A stretch of DNA of 64,000 nt, from contig CAJNYU010002514.1 in assembly GCA_905331475.1 (NCBI GenBank), positions 1-64,000 on the forward strand. Direction: 5' to 3'. Under the pieces are notes generated by a model, which had not been told where the DNA came from, did no database searches, and saw nothing but the letters and a program-made list of their open reading frames with translations. Source of the stretch: Rotaria socialis (taxonomy: Eukaryota > Rotifera > Eurotatoria > Philodinida > Philodinidae). This document shows, in pieces, positions 1 through 14,100 of this stretch (positions within the stretch are counted from its first letter, which is position 1; every line of letters starts with the position of its first letter). The position numbers were made by a program, and so were the translations under genes.

Positions 1-4
1 GACT

Positions 5-190
5 CAGAGATTTTCGATCACAATCGGAGATAACCACAGGACAGGATATCCTGTCGTCCTGGTGCTCTGTCCTGTCCTGCAGGGCAGGACGCAATTTTTA
101 TTTTGGTCCTGTACTGCCGCCTGCCAGGACAAGAAACTTACCAGGACAGGGCAGGGCAGGGCGAAAAATCTCGTCCTGTGCACGTCTCTG
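5..190. repeat. GC-rich hAT-like non-autonomous element at the window edge
   Basis: A block far richer in G+C than its surroundings, made of repeated AGGACAGG / CAGGGCAGG units that fold back on one another (for example CCTGTCCTGCAGGGCAGGA near 71-89). It starts with CAGAGA and ends with TCTCTG, and on the minus strand it opens CAGAGACGTGCAC, the kind of terminus common in hAT elements. No coding capacity. Only four bases of left flank lie in the window and they do not match the right flank, so a target duplication is not shown. Confidence 0.45.
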
Positions 191-1140
191 ATACGCATTA
201 GAAATATCGAGGATATAGATAAGCCTGAATTTAAAGTTGAACTCTTTCTTGTCGAATAAACTGTTGGATTAGTATCTGAAAATTAAGCAGTAAAATGCGT
301 CACTTGAACGTTCATTTATAGTTTTAATATAGAAATCACCAATTGACCGTGATTAATCGCTGAGTCTTGCAATATTTATTATGATTGATAATTTACACAA
401 AGTCAATTTTTATTATATGATTTTTCTGTAATAAATTAGATTTCTATTGAGAATTCTCTTCAGTAGTCGATTCAACAAGAAAAATAGAGCATTTCGATCA
501 TTGGATCTAATCGCTAGACTTCTACTTATAATATCCTACTATTTTCTCAAGTTTTCCGACCGGAAACCATATTTTTCTGTCATAAACGTGCCGGAAACGG
601 AGAGTTGGAATGTTGAAATCATTGATAACGTTACGACTTTGCCAGAAAGTTCTATCTAATTTGACTGATCGAAAATGTCATGTATTATTTTCCTCAACGA
701 TGGTCACCTTCTTTCATTTCTCAAATATGAATCGGAAGCTTGTTAAGTTAATATATAGGATGGATGAATAAATTTTAAAAAAGTATTTTAATACATTTGT
801 TGAAGTATTTTTCATAAGTAAATTGCGTATTACTGAAAATTTCAATTTTTCCTTTAAAATAAGAATCAGTGAGTACAGAATTAGAGTTAAAGTACAAAAC
901 AGGAAATGAAAACTACACTTGAAAAGAAAATCTATAGAAATATAGTAATTAATGCAAGTATATAGATTATCGTCGAACTTTCGAATAGTATATTTTATTG
1001 CATATGATAAAATTAGGTATTTTATATCTATATAGAGCACCATCTGTTGCACTTAAGATACTATTAACCAATAAGCAGTTGTCTTCATAGAAGGTGACTC
1101 ATTCACGTTGTTCGAGACAAAAGCTATGTTGGACAAGCTA
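191..1140. other. Gene-free stretch upstream of BTAF1
   Basis: AT-rich sequence with only short chance reading frames on both strands. None has a recognisable motif, splice structure or coding-like composition. I see no RNA gene or repeat here. Confidence 0.5.
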
Positions 1141-1152
1141 GTCAGCTCTCAG

Positions 1153-1160
1153 TATATAAG
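1153..1160 (+). promoter_or_regulatory. TATA box candidate for BTAF1
   Basis: TATATAAG lies about 140 nt upstream of the BTAF1 start codon at 1299, in a short stretch (1080-1200) less AT-rich than the surroundings. A transcript starting about 30 nt downstream would have a 5' leader of roughly 110 nt. Position and sequence support it; there is no direct evidence of use. Confidence 0.35.
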
Positions 1161-1298
1161 CCCAGGAAAAAACACAAGCAAATAGTACAAATGATTCTTC
1201 AATATTTGATTTACAAACAGCGATCGATCTCTTGGTGCTTTCCGTCGATTTTGCAAATTTTCTTCTAGATTTTTATTATTTATCTTTTCAATAGAAGA

Positions 1299-4200
1299 AT
1301 GACTTCAAGGTGTGATTAAAGTCTTTAACTGATATATTTCAATCGTTTCCTTTTTTTAATTTCTCAAAAATAAAATGTGAGATAATTTTTAATTTATTTC
1401 ATTAGACTCGATCGACTTTTGACATTATTGAATACTGGAGATTCGTTAGCAGTAAAACGAACAGCTGCAACACAAATTGGCCAAGTTGTTAGTACAAATC
1501 CAAAAGAAGTCGAACCTATTCTTAATAAAGTAACTTAAAGATGTTGACTTATTTTTCTCAACGTTGATTTTATTTGTGCTTAAGCTTAAAAAATATGTTA
1601 TTCATTCATCGTGGGATGTTCGTATTGCGTGTGGTTTAGCCATCGAACTTATTAGTAAAAATATATCCGATGAATTTTCTGGTATAAGATTTTTTTCAAG
1701 AAATTTTCATGTTGAAAATAATAATGATCTCTCATAGTTCTATTTAATTCAAATTCACGATATGGACTAAAATTAAATTCATTTAATTTCCATAATGTTA
1801 TTACGAATAGTGCATCATGTTATCTTGGAGCACGTAAAATTGAAGAAATAGGCGATTATGGTTCGTGAATATTTTGAGCTTTTGCCTTTTGTTTAACATT
1901 CATTTTTTTCGATATGTCAGATGGCAATGTATCTGTACAAAAGAAATTCGTTCGTAAAGAATTCAATTTTGGTTTACAAGAACGTTTTACTGGTACAGAT
2001 TTGCCAGTAGAAGAAAATGATTTTAAAATTGAATCATTAAGTAGCGGTAGTTCAAATGTGAAATGTGTATGTTAAAATTTTCTTTTTGTTTTGAATTTTA
2101 AATTTTCTTTTTGTTTAAATAAAGGTTTCATCCAGTGATTTACAACGGTTTTTGTTCGGTGACCAATATGCAATTCTTGAACAAGATTATTCACAGGAAT
2201 CAACATATGCAAAAAGATTAAAAGTATCTAATACGAACGAAGAAAATGAAGAGGTATAAGCAATAATATTTTACTAAATCAGTGAATCTATTATTCAAAT
2301 GATTAGAAAAGCTACTCAAACATTTCGTTCACTCTTAAAAAACACGATTTCGACTTAAAATCATGTAAACCACACAAAATTCCTAAACTTCAACATCTAA
2401 ACAAGGCTTTTGACTAACACGAAATAAAAATAGGACGCTCTGTTATTCAACAATATCTGTAGATCTACATTGGAAACGCTTTCTTTTGTTTCATGTTTAA
2501 AAGAGAAAGTTAGGTTATAGTACATGAGGGAACTGCTACTTTTTCATGTTCTGTGTTTACTCAAAAATATAAATTCCCCATACTCTGAATTCTGATCTAC
2601 TCATTCAACAAAACAAAATAATTATTGACTAGAATAATAAAGATTTTTGAAAAACCAGATATTTTTCAAGTAAATATCGTGCCATTTTTGAAAAAATAAG
2701 TCTGTTGTACACACTCAAGAATGAATCTTTCAATACGATTGATTGTTTTAAAAATTCTCTATGATCCTAAACTTCTACTTATGAAATAAAATCAAGTGCA
2801 TAGACTAATATCGAATTGATGCTACCGAGCTTAGAAATCACCTTTTAGAAATTGAAAAAGTCTTATTAAAGCATCGATACAATTTAATTTTTAAGTTTTT
2901 AATCATGAGATTGACTATTCAATGCGAAATTTCTATTTTATTATCACTAATCATATGTTGAAGTTATCGAAGGAAAAGCTTGAGAGTATTAAGCTTTAAA
3001 ATTCTTACTTTTTCTTAGTATTATTCGTTTCTTATCTTGTCATCACAACTAGATAGGTGTCAAATCAGGGTTAATAGAATTTTTTTTGACTTTTTCTCTA
3101 AAAAAAAATCGGCGAATACTGCGATGGAAAAAGACAACCACCTGCTATCCGTTTTTCAAAATTCTCACTATCAGTCATGAAAGGTAACAAAACAATTGCT
3201 CGTGCAAAATAAAATGGAAATATTGGTTTTTGTTCTACATACTATTCATGTCGTGTGGTACATAAGATGTTTTCGGGCTTTATCACAGCGAAAAAGTAAA
3301 TTTGGAAAGAAAATAGATCGTCAATATTCTTTAATTTGTCGTTTAAGGAAAAAAGATTTCACATATGATAATACATAATTTTCAAAATATTTTAAAATCT
3401 ATTGCTAGAAGAATTTCAGTTTTATACGAGAAATTAAAATGTTTTCTGAAAATACACAGCAGCCCATTTGATGCTCTCTTTTATCTAATACAAATTTGAA
3501 CGAATATCGTTATAGACGTTTAAAATGTAGGATACGTAATCTTGGAGGTAGCTTAATTAAACTAGCAAACTTGAATGATTTGAAGGACAAATATAATAGC
3601 ACTTCTTATTTCAACTGTTTTATAGATAAATAATTTGTATTTCTTTTTGATTCTAGAATCGATTGTCTTGGCCTTTAAATGATTTTTATGATTGGCTAGT
3701 TGAGCAAATTTTTCAACCATTATGGGAATATCGACATGGATCAGTTACTGTTCTTCGAGATCTTTTAAAAGGACAACAATCGTTAACTATCTCGGTTTGT
3801 TTAAACGGATTATTTTTTCTAGTTTCCATAAATGAATCTCTATTCATTTAGAATGAATGCTATTATGAATGGCTTGAAGATTTAAGTGTTCGTTTATTAA
3901 CATTAATTATTCTTGATCGTTTTGCTGATTATGTTTCCGATGAAGTAAGTTATATTTAGTGTTAAAAAGAATTTTGCTTTTATTTATTTCAAATTCCCGT
4001 AATCTCTTTAAGACACTTTTTTCGAATACAATTATGATCAGGTTTTAGCTCATTGTCTTGATAGATTTTACATACGTCAAGACATTTACGAAATTCATAC
4101 GATTCTAAAATAGAAAATACAAACGAAATAAAAAAAAAAGATAGATTAAAATCAGAAAAGAATTACCTTGATCGTGAGCATGATGATGTTCATGTACTTC

Positions 4201-5163
4201 AAGATTTAATGGAAAATGTTCTGTTTCAGCTTTTATTTCATCAGATAGAATTGTTATATTTGTTTCATTTTTCTTATCAATTATTGATGGTTTAACCGGT
4301 ATCATTTTAGTAAAGTTTCTATGAAAACGTGTATGATTAAATATCATCATAGTTGCTGTTAAATTATTTAACTTTTGAAATGGTCCAATAATGATTGTTT
4401 TACCATCCTTACTATCTTTTACTTGACGATATGGTATATGTCGTTGTTTTAATTGAATTTCAAGTAAATCTAATTGTTTTTCAGTAGCAAATGTTTCAAT
4501 TAATGAATTCTGTACACGTATTCGTACATGTAGAATTGGTGTCGATGTTGGTGGTACTGTTCGATTGATTTCTGTAGTGTCTATTGTTGTTGTCGTAGGA
4601 AAAGTTATTGTTACTGTTGATGCTGTTGTAATGTTCGAGATATCATCATCTGTGATTGTTGTTGCCGATGGAATGACTAGAGATGATGATCAATCTGTGC
4701 CTGAATGATTATGATGACTTGAAAATAAGTTTTTAAGATTCTCACCCATCGATAGACAATGATTGTTCGTTGAAAAACCAAGACATATAATTATGACGGC
4801 AATAACACGAGTCACAGCCATTTGTTGATAGTTCATACGAACAAATGGTTGCGACGTCGACGATATATTACTCTATAACTTTCACCTTCATCTTTGTTTA
4901 TATGTATGTTATCTATCGTATAGTTTCCATATATTATCCATCTTGGAAAGATATATTATTTATATTATAGAGAAAATGAAGATGAAAAAGAACTGACAAA
5001 AAGAAAGATTTGTTTATTTATATATGTTATGTTTGTATATATTAACTATCTAGCCTTCTGATGTAAGCACATTTCAACACAGAAAGAATTATGTTTTCTG
5101 TGGTCTGCTAGGGACATATATAGATAAAAACGTGTTTCATGATGACCTCTATTTCTCCATCTT

Positions 5164-5198
<35 letters not shown>

Positions 5199-8100
5199 AT
5201 CTATCTATCTGAATATATATTCTTTAAGGAGGAATACAAAATATTCGAAAATTATGAATTCTAGAAGAAGAATGAGAAAACTAAATTGGCAATATTAATG
5301 TGTTGAATTTCACGATGGTTTGTTTAGTGAAAAAATGTTGCGTAAACAATGTATTTGTTTCATCTGCTGACTTCAGAGATGAAGCATCTGTTCCTACGAC
5401 GATGGATTCCATTTGATATCGGAAATGTGAGATTGATGTTTTTTATGTGGCTACCGATTTGAAAGAATCAATTACTTAGCTAATACATTAAAAATCTAAT
5501 ATTTACTTATGATCGATGAAAATAAACAGCTAAGTGTGAAGTTTGAAGGATTCTGAAGATTTATTTATACCATCGGATATTAATCTATTCATAGCATATG
5601 ATACATGTAAAATGTACCAAAAGAAATACACAATAAATGCAATATCAGCCTTCAATTTCATCTGTTATTTCATCCTCAATGTCGTTCTCGCACTCAAACT
5701 TGATTGGTTACCTACGCTAAACATGATTCGCTCCATTGAATGATAAGATATATAACAGGGCTCATAGAAAAAGTCTGGAAACTGCTGAACTAACATAATA
5801 GTGGATGAATAAAAACTGACTCTCATTCTTCTTGAACAGAGACAATACCTCTCAGTTCACAAATAACTATATGATCATTCATCTGAAAAAATACTTATTT
5901 TTTTCGTTTAATCTATGCTATTGACATTTAATTCATGGTATAAAATTTCCTGCTGTGGAAGAAATGCAATTTTTACCGCAAAGTAAACAGCAGAACTCAT
6001 TATACTAATCTATGTAGAATACAATGAATCAAATTATTGAATAATTATAAGCCCAGAAATATATACATATTACAAAATGAACAATATTCCATTTTGTTTT
6101 CACCAGAGAAATCTAATTTAACAAAAAGTGAAACAGTGAAAATGTTTTTCTACAAAAAAATTCATATCAGCAGTGAGTTCGACATGTTTTTTCATTGATC
6201 CACATGTGAAGACAAGCTCATTACAAAGTTTCTTATTTGAAATGAATCATAATATTATGATTTTGAAAAATACATTGTTGTATCGTTTACGAGATTATTA
6301 ATGAAATACTATTATAGTTGATATTTTCTTGAAGGCACTCTTCTACTATCGGCAATCCATAGAATACCTATACTATGTTTGTAAACTATAAGCATTAGAA
6401 AAAAAGATAGAAATTAATGATAACTTAAATTTTGAATATTCTCTAAACTTTATTTTTCATTTCATTCTTTCTATTCATCTAGGTTGTTGCACCGATTCGT
6501 GAAACAAGCGCTCAAACTTTAAGCATTATTTGTAATCGTTTACACGGTCGACCTCAATGTTCATCGTTAATATCGATCCTGTTAAATTTACTCAAACACA
6601 ATGGTACTTGGGAAATTCGACATGGCGCTCTACTTACACTCAAATACACATTCAACATTCTCAAAGTAAAAAAATAAAATTTACTCGCTTTATGATAGAA
6701 AACAATGAAACTTTAGGAAATACCCAACGATATACGAATCTCCTGTGTTCAAGCAGTACGACAATGTCTTCAAGACGAATCCGATGATGTTGTTTCAACT
6801 GCTGCAGCAACATTATTACCTCTTGTTACTCAATACGAATCTGTATGTTGCTGTTGATAATAATAGATAAAATTTAAAATCTTTATTTTTTAAATCAAGG
6901 TTGTTCTGGACTGTACATCTGGTTTAATCAGTGAACTTATTTTATTGCTTGATTCCATGGATGATCTTAATTCAGCAGCAAGCTCAATTATGAATCTTCT
7001 TGCTAAATTACTTGCATCGAATTCAGCAGAAAAGTAAGAAAAATCTATTCATTTATCGTGCTGATATTGTTTTTTTTATTTTAGATTTAAATTATCATTT
7101 GCCCAAGTTTTACCAAAAATTTTTCCATTTTGTCGCCATCATACATTACCATTTCGTTTAGCTGCAATTGAAACTGTTATGAAAATTATTGAAGCTAGTC
7201 AAGTAAAACAAACATAATTTTCTTGATGAAAAACATTTTTTTAAATAAATTCTAGTCTAAATTGAATACATGCACATCAGACGAACTATCGGTACTTGAA
7301 CGTACATTTCGTCTGCTTTTCGAACGATCCATACTCGAATCTGATGATAAAATACTTGCATCAATCGAACAAGTAAGAAAATAGCCAAAAAAACACGTTC
7401 ACAACTTCATATTTTCTCTATAATCTTCGATACATCATAGTTCGAATGAAAATAGTAATTTTTAATATTCAATAGAGTTTTCTATCTAATAAATTCCATA
7501 TAGAAGATCTCATATATAAAGTATGATAGCAAAATTTTCCAAAGTCAATTGAACACAATTTCGAAGAATGCAACTATTTCTCTGTTTCTTAACATACGTC
7601 GACATTTTCGATTCGAATAACATCGCAATCAACTTCAGATAATATTCTGAGAACTTCTTTTTCAATAGATCATAATTCATCAATGAAGGCGTTGTGTAGC
7701 ATAGATTAAAAAGAAAAATTCTATTGACTTTTAAAACTAATATTTAAATTTTAGTGTGATGTTTAATAGTAAATGAAAAATATAGTAGTTTAAAACTTTC
7801 TTATACTAACTTAAATACAAAACAAAATGATCCTTTCTAGGCATGGAATATTCTTTGTCAATCGAATCTTATAGTGCAATTATGTACATATTCTTCATAT
7901 CAACGTTGGATTTGTTTAGCTGTTCATCCGGCTAAAGTACCAATTAGTCCAGCTTTGTTATCGAATGATGATCAAAATCCACAGGTAATTTTTTTTGTTT
8001 TCTATATTTTACTTTGATCTTTCTCTCTCTCTCTCTCTCTAGTCAGCATCAGTTATGGATCAGGATGATAGACGTTACTTAAGTTGTTCAACGACAAATA

Positions 8101-11100
8101 ATCATCAGTATTTAGCTATGGGTTTCACTGTATGTCATCAAGAAGCTCCTTTGGAGCAAGATCGTGCTGTTATTAAATGTCGTCGTTTAGCAGCTCGATT
8201 ACTTGGCCGATTATTTTCTGATTATGACCAGCAGCAATCAAATGATGTTTTAAATTATTTAAAAAATCTTAATTTTCGTTCAGCTGTACAGCGTATGGTT
8301 GCAGGAATGATTACTACTGAATGGGCTAAAGTAAATTGTTATTCTTATTTCATTGTATATATTTTTATCAGCTTTTTTATTTAAGAGCATGAACAATGTT
8401 TCAATACATGAAAATATTCTTCAAGAACATTTTCAAAAAGCATTAAATGAAACACTTTATTTTGATGAAATAGCTCCAGCATTTACTAAACTAAAACGTG
8501 ATTTCACATCATTTATGCATGATTGTGCTAAACAACGATTATGTAATCCACAATCAATAGAAAGTATTGAGTAAGTTTTCTAGAAACAAAGTGACAATTA
8601 TCCTATCGAGACACGTTCCTTTTGACGTCGATTATTTTATTATAACTTAGACGTTAAAATTTTGTGTAACTCGAAAAATAAATTAGATGAACTTCTCTGG
8701 GGTGTATTCGAAAGACAAACGAATACATTCTTTGTTCCAGTTCATACAATTTCTTTTTGCGAATAATTTCCATGTTTGATTTAATGATTATTTTCTTTGT
8801 AGACTTCATTCGGTGGATCATATTATAGAATTATGTGACAATGTTCATTCTAAAATTGATGCATTTCCTCAATTAAATGCACAAAAGCAAAATATTCGTG
8901 ATGAAGCTCAACGAATACAAAACGAATCAGAAACTCTTGCACTTAGGTTAGAATTTTTACATGTATTAATAATTCCGATCAATTGGATTTATTGAAGTAG
9001 ATTGAAATCTAATTTGAATCTATTTTATACTAATCGTATTATTCGATTCAGACACAGAAGTTGTCGGCAGAATGTTCAATAAAATGTTTACTATAGCGAT
9101 AGTTATATTCCGACCGAGAATCTTGCAGGAAAGTCTGCAATACGCATTGATATTAGCGTTGCAGTTTTATTTGAACTTGATTATTTTCATCACTGCATTT
9201 GTGAGTTTAGTCAAACACAACACGCTAGGCTTGGAATTATATTAACATTTCGGTTTGCCATTTTTAATTTTATGATTTTAGTGATCCTAAAAAACTTTTT
9301 AGTTAAAAGCAAATGTTCTTTTATGGTAATATATATATATATATATAAGAGGGGGAGAGAATTTAGCAACTTTGAAGATATTTTCTTCAATATGTGCAAC
9401 AATTCTATATGTATCTTTGGCAAAAATCTCCATCGGACTCTAAGTTTTTAGGAAAATCTTGCTTTTCTTTCAATTTCATTCTAGAAGTAATTTAGACTAA
9501 AGGTTTCTCTTATTCAGTGATTTGTATGAAAAACTTCAAGATTTTATAACTTTGAAATATGAATGTTGTCATCAAATAGAGATAGTTTAAGCACAATATT
9601 CTGAAACAATATTTGATCGCATGTCTAAGATTTTAGAAGACTAAAAAACACTTAGATTTATAAAAAAAAATCGAATAATTTCAGAAAATTCATTGAAACA
9701 TAACTTATCATCATAATCATAATATGGTATTTGAATAATTTTTTAAGTCAGCTAGGATTCATCAAAAGTCATGCTCGACGACATATTCATATGATATCTG
9801 ATTAGAGATTCATCTCTGACGTATTTTCGATTAACAAAATATTGTTCATTTTATGTAGATCAACGGCTTATCTAGCATCAGCTTGTGTTTATTGGCACTT
9901 TCTTGGGGATCAACTAAATCCTCTTATTCGACCATTAATGGATACACTAAAAAAAGAGTCAGATCCACAAATTCAAGTAAGATACTATTAGCTGTTCCAA
10001 TAGAAGGAAACTTAAAGAAAGCTTGCATTTTAAGATTGTGAGACTTATCAATTTATGTTTAGCAAAATATTTTTCATTTGAATTTCTTAGCACGCTTTAA
10101 ATTACTAATCTAATTTCGAGCTTTCTACATATTAAATATTTCATTCATACTATATGTCTAAATCTCATGTAATTCGTGTGTTTTTGTTTTGTTTTTAGAA
10201 TGATATAGCTCAAGCTGTTGCAAATCTTATTTGGCAGTGTTCACAGCGAACAGCAAGTCCTAATCCCAATAGTAAAATTATCAAAAATCTATGCAGTTAT
10301 GTGTGTGCTGATTCAGACGAGACGCCTCGTATTACGAATCCTTCAGGTTTTACAGGTTCAATATTTTTTTATGTAATATTAGATTTATTTTATTTATTGT
10401 CATGCAATAGAATCCAGTGAAACACCAGCTCACGTTAATGAAGAATATAGTTGTACTGTTCTCAAGGGAATTTATACGTGGCAAAAAACAAACAGTGTAA
10501 AACTTAAACTAAAACATTTTTCTTGTTCAAATCAAAGTATCTTTATTTCGGCAAATCTAGGATGATACAACCAGACCTCCTCTAAATCGTGATTCATCAA
10601 GTGGCTCAACACCTACACCTTCCTCGAATAGTTCAGCTACAAAAAAATTTGTAAGCTAACTCAAATGATGAGAATTTTCTTTGTCAACAAGATGTTTTCA
10701 TAAAATAGAATCAAGAAGCTCTTTTAACCAATTCTCATACAATAAATATGTAACTTTTATGAAATGACATAAATATTGACCAAGACTTCCACTACATAAG
10801 ATTTCATTTGCCAATCGTGCAAATCCACAATAAAATTCTAAAACCTAAACAGGAATTTTTCTAGAAAAATCATCAAAGTATAAAAATGTTCCTCTCGAAT
10901 ATCCTTCAGTTTCCTAAAATATGTTGTGAATTACAGAGCTTCCTCTTGTAAATCAATGAACAGATCAAACATCAATATTCGATAGTATAAATTCGCGTGG
11001 ACATGTTAAAATGATAGTAAAAAAGTTTGAAAATTTCACAAGAGACTTATTCATTCTACAGTATCAATCCTAATCCTAAGATACTTTACCCTATTCATAA

Positions 11101-14100
11101 TGGATTCAGTGTTATTTGTTAATGACATTTTTCTTAATTAAATTTGATTAGATTTTCTCATATCTATTTTATTTTCTTATTAGAATTTTGACACACCAAA
11201 TACTAATGATTGTTCAAGATACGGGGGTGAATGTGCTCTATCTGCTATTTGTCATCGATTTGGTACTGAACTTGAATCAACATTATCAGATTTGTATGAT
11301 CGAACAGTAATAGATATTGAACAATTTAACGACGGTTTGCTCATGTTTTTTTCTTATGAATTAAATTAAATTTTTTCTTATTTTCTTAAGATTTATGTCA
11401 AACACAATCAACAAATGATGCTCAACATTTAGCAGATACAATTCTAATTCTTTCAACACTTATTCCACATGTTCATGAAACTGTTTTAAATAAAGTAAAT
11501 CATCGGTTACATTCGATTTGTTTTTAATACTAGTTTAAAAATTTTTTAGTATCTCCTTTTTTTACCTAATTTATCTCGTTGTTTATCATCTAAATATACA
11601 GTCATACGGTTTTTAACTGCTCGTTGTATCGGTATTTTATCTATGCATAAGACTGAGTATGTACTTCAATTTATTATTGATTCTATTCTGCCAAAATTAG
11701 CAAATACAAATATGGATACGAATTATTTACAGGGACCCATTGAAACTTTATACCGTAAGAAGAAAATTTCTCTTGTTTAAAATTTATTCTTTCTTTTTGT
11801 TTGTTTGCATTAGATATTATTGATAAACAAGCACTTAATATTGTTCCATATGCAAAAAATTTGATGCTACCTTGTATTCAATCTATGACACATCAAGATT
11901 GGTATATAAGATCAATAGCTAGTAATTGTTTTGCCGTTCTTATCAAATACTATGCACTATATGTAAGAATGATTTGAAAGAGTGTAATAATTGAAGAAAA
12001 ACACAACAATATTATATAATTTAGAATGATGATAAAAGTATTGAACACACAAATGGTAGAGAAAATGAAAATTTTCTTGAACAACTTTTCGATAATACAA
12101 AAATGCCTGCTTATCATTTACCAATGCCAGTTAAAGCAGATATACGGCCATATCAACATGTAAGCAATTACTTAGTAGTGATGCGAACTAATTCGATGTC
12201 TACTCAATGCATACTGATAATTGCTTGTTCATCAAATCATTAGTCTACGATATAACAATGGAAGAAAGCTAGATATGAGTCATATTTTTTACATCATTCA
12301 TTTATGAAACCTCTTTTTGAAAGCAAATAAAGTTCATTAAATAGATGAAGAGGCGAACTCTAACAATGAGAATATTTCAAATTTGTTTTTATTATACTTC
12401 AATGTTGTTATTCACTTGATTTTAATGAAACCATATTATATCTAATAGGATGGAATCAATTGGTTAATGTTTCTTAAACGATACAATTTATCTTGTGTTC
12501 TTGCTGATGACATGGGTTTAGGAAAAGTCAGATTGTTTTATTATTCATTTCATTTCATATATTTTTCCTTTTCAACTAGACACTGCAAACAATTTGTGTT
12601 CTTGCTGCTGATATTGTTGAACGAAGAAAAGAAGTCTGTAGAAATACGAAATAAACTATTAGAATTTAATTAAAACATTCTATTTATATTTATTAGAATT
12701 TTGAAATTCGTCCATCACTTGTTGTGTCACCACCAACATTAACGCGACATTGGACAAGCGAAATGAATAAATTTATTGGTGAAGATATACTTCGACCTTT
12801 ACTCTATTCTGGAAAAAATTTAGCTGAACGTGAAGGGTTTGCAATTCACTAACATTTTTGATTCTGTTTTTTTTATTCATATTTTTTAATATTTAGATTA
12901 AGAGTTAAATATCGTCAAAATCCGAAAGAATATACAGTTATTGTTGCTTCATACGATGTTGTTCGTAGTGATATCGCATTTTTTTCGTAAGAACATCTTC
13001 GAAATTTTAAGTTTTACTTTCTATATTGTAATTTTTCATAGAACAATTCCATTTAATTATTGCGTACTTGATGAAGGACATGTGATTCGAAATTCTAAAA
13101 CAAAATTATCCAAAGCTATTCGTCAGATCTCAGCAGGTTTATTCTATAAAAAAAAACATTCTTGTCGTGAATGAAAACAATCATTGTTATTTTGTTGCAG
13201 CCCATCGTCTTATACTATCGGGTACACCTATACAAAATAATGCACTTGAACTTTGGAAATTATTTGATTTTCTAATGCCGGGTTATTTGGGATCAGAAAA
13301 ACAATTTATTCGTCGCTATCAAAAACCATTACTAGCATCAAGTCGTGATCGTGACCTTGAACATGGTAAGGAAAAAATAATTTTTATTTAATAAAAAGAG
13401 AAACGAATTTTGATTTTTTAAATTTATCTAGGACAATTAGCAATGGATGTTTTGCATAAGCAAGTTAAGCCATTCATGTTACGTCGTTTGAAGTCAGATG
13501 TATTAGATGATTTACCACCAAAGATTTTGCAAGATTATTATTGTGACTTAAGCTCAATTCAGTGTATGCTCTATGAAGATTTTGCTAATAAAACGAAAGA
13601 ACAAGTTAAATATGCTACTGATGAAGATTCACAAAGTTCTAATGGAAGTGTTGCCACAGGACATGTATTTAAAGTAAGTGATGATGTGAGAAATAACTTA
13701 ATCATGATAAAATCTTCGTTTTTTTTTATGTTAGGCATTACAATATTTACGTAAACTATGCAATCATCCATCATTGATTTTAACACCTGAACATCCTAAA
13801 TGGTTCAATGTACAGAATGAATTAAGAGAATCACAAATCACTCTAAATGATATTCTATTATCAGGCAAATTACTCGCTCTTAAGTAAGTGAATATTAAGT
13901 TTAATTCTTTTTTTTTAAATATCATCTCTTTTATCATTGACAGAGAATTATTAATTGAATGCGGTATTGGAGTATCAAGAGATTCTGTTGTATCAGCGCA
14001 TCGTGCATTGGTTTTTTGTCAAATGAAAGTGATGATTGATGTTATTATTAATCAAGTTCTTGGGTAAATTTTTGATATTAACTGTTTTTTGTTTTGTGAA

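Noticed and set aside
447-659. 70-aa plus-strand frame upstream of BTAF1
   Set aside because: No motif, no splice partner, and composition like that of the noncoding surroundings.
714-1052. 112-aa minus-strand frame
   Set aside because: Rich in Ile/Tyr/Phe/Leu as expected of translated AT-rich DNA; no family signature.
4033-4108. Plus-strand frame after the AG at 4031-4032, considered as a further BTAF1 exon
   Set aside because: BTAF1 homology passes directly from SDE (exon ending 3942) to VVAPIRE (6483); this stretch is instead the last exon of the nested minus-strand gene.
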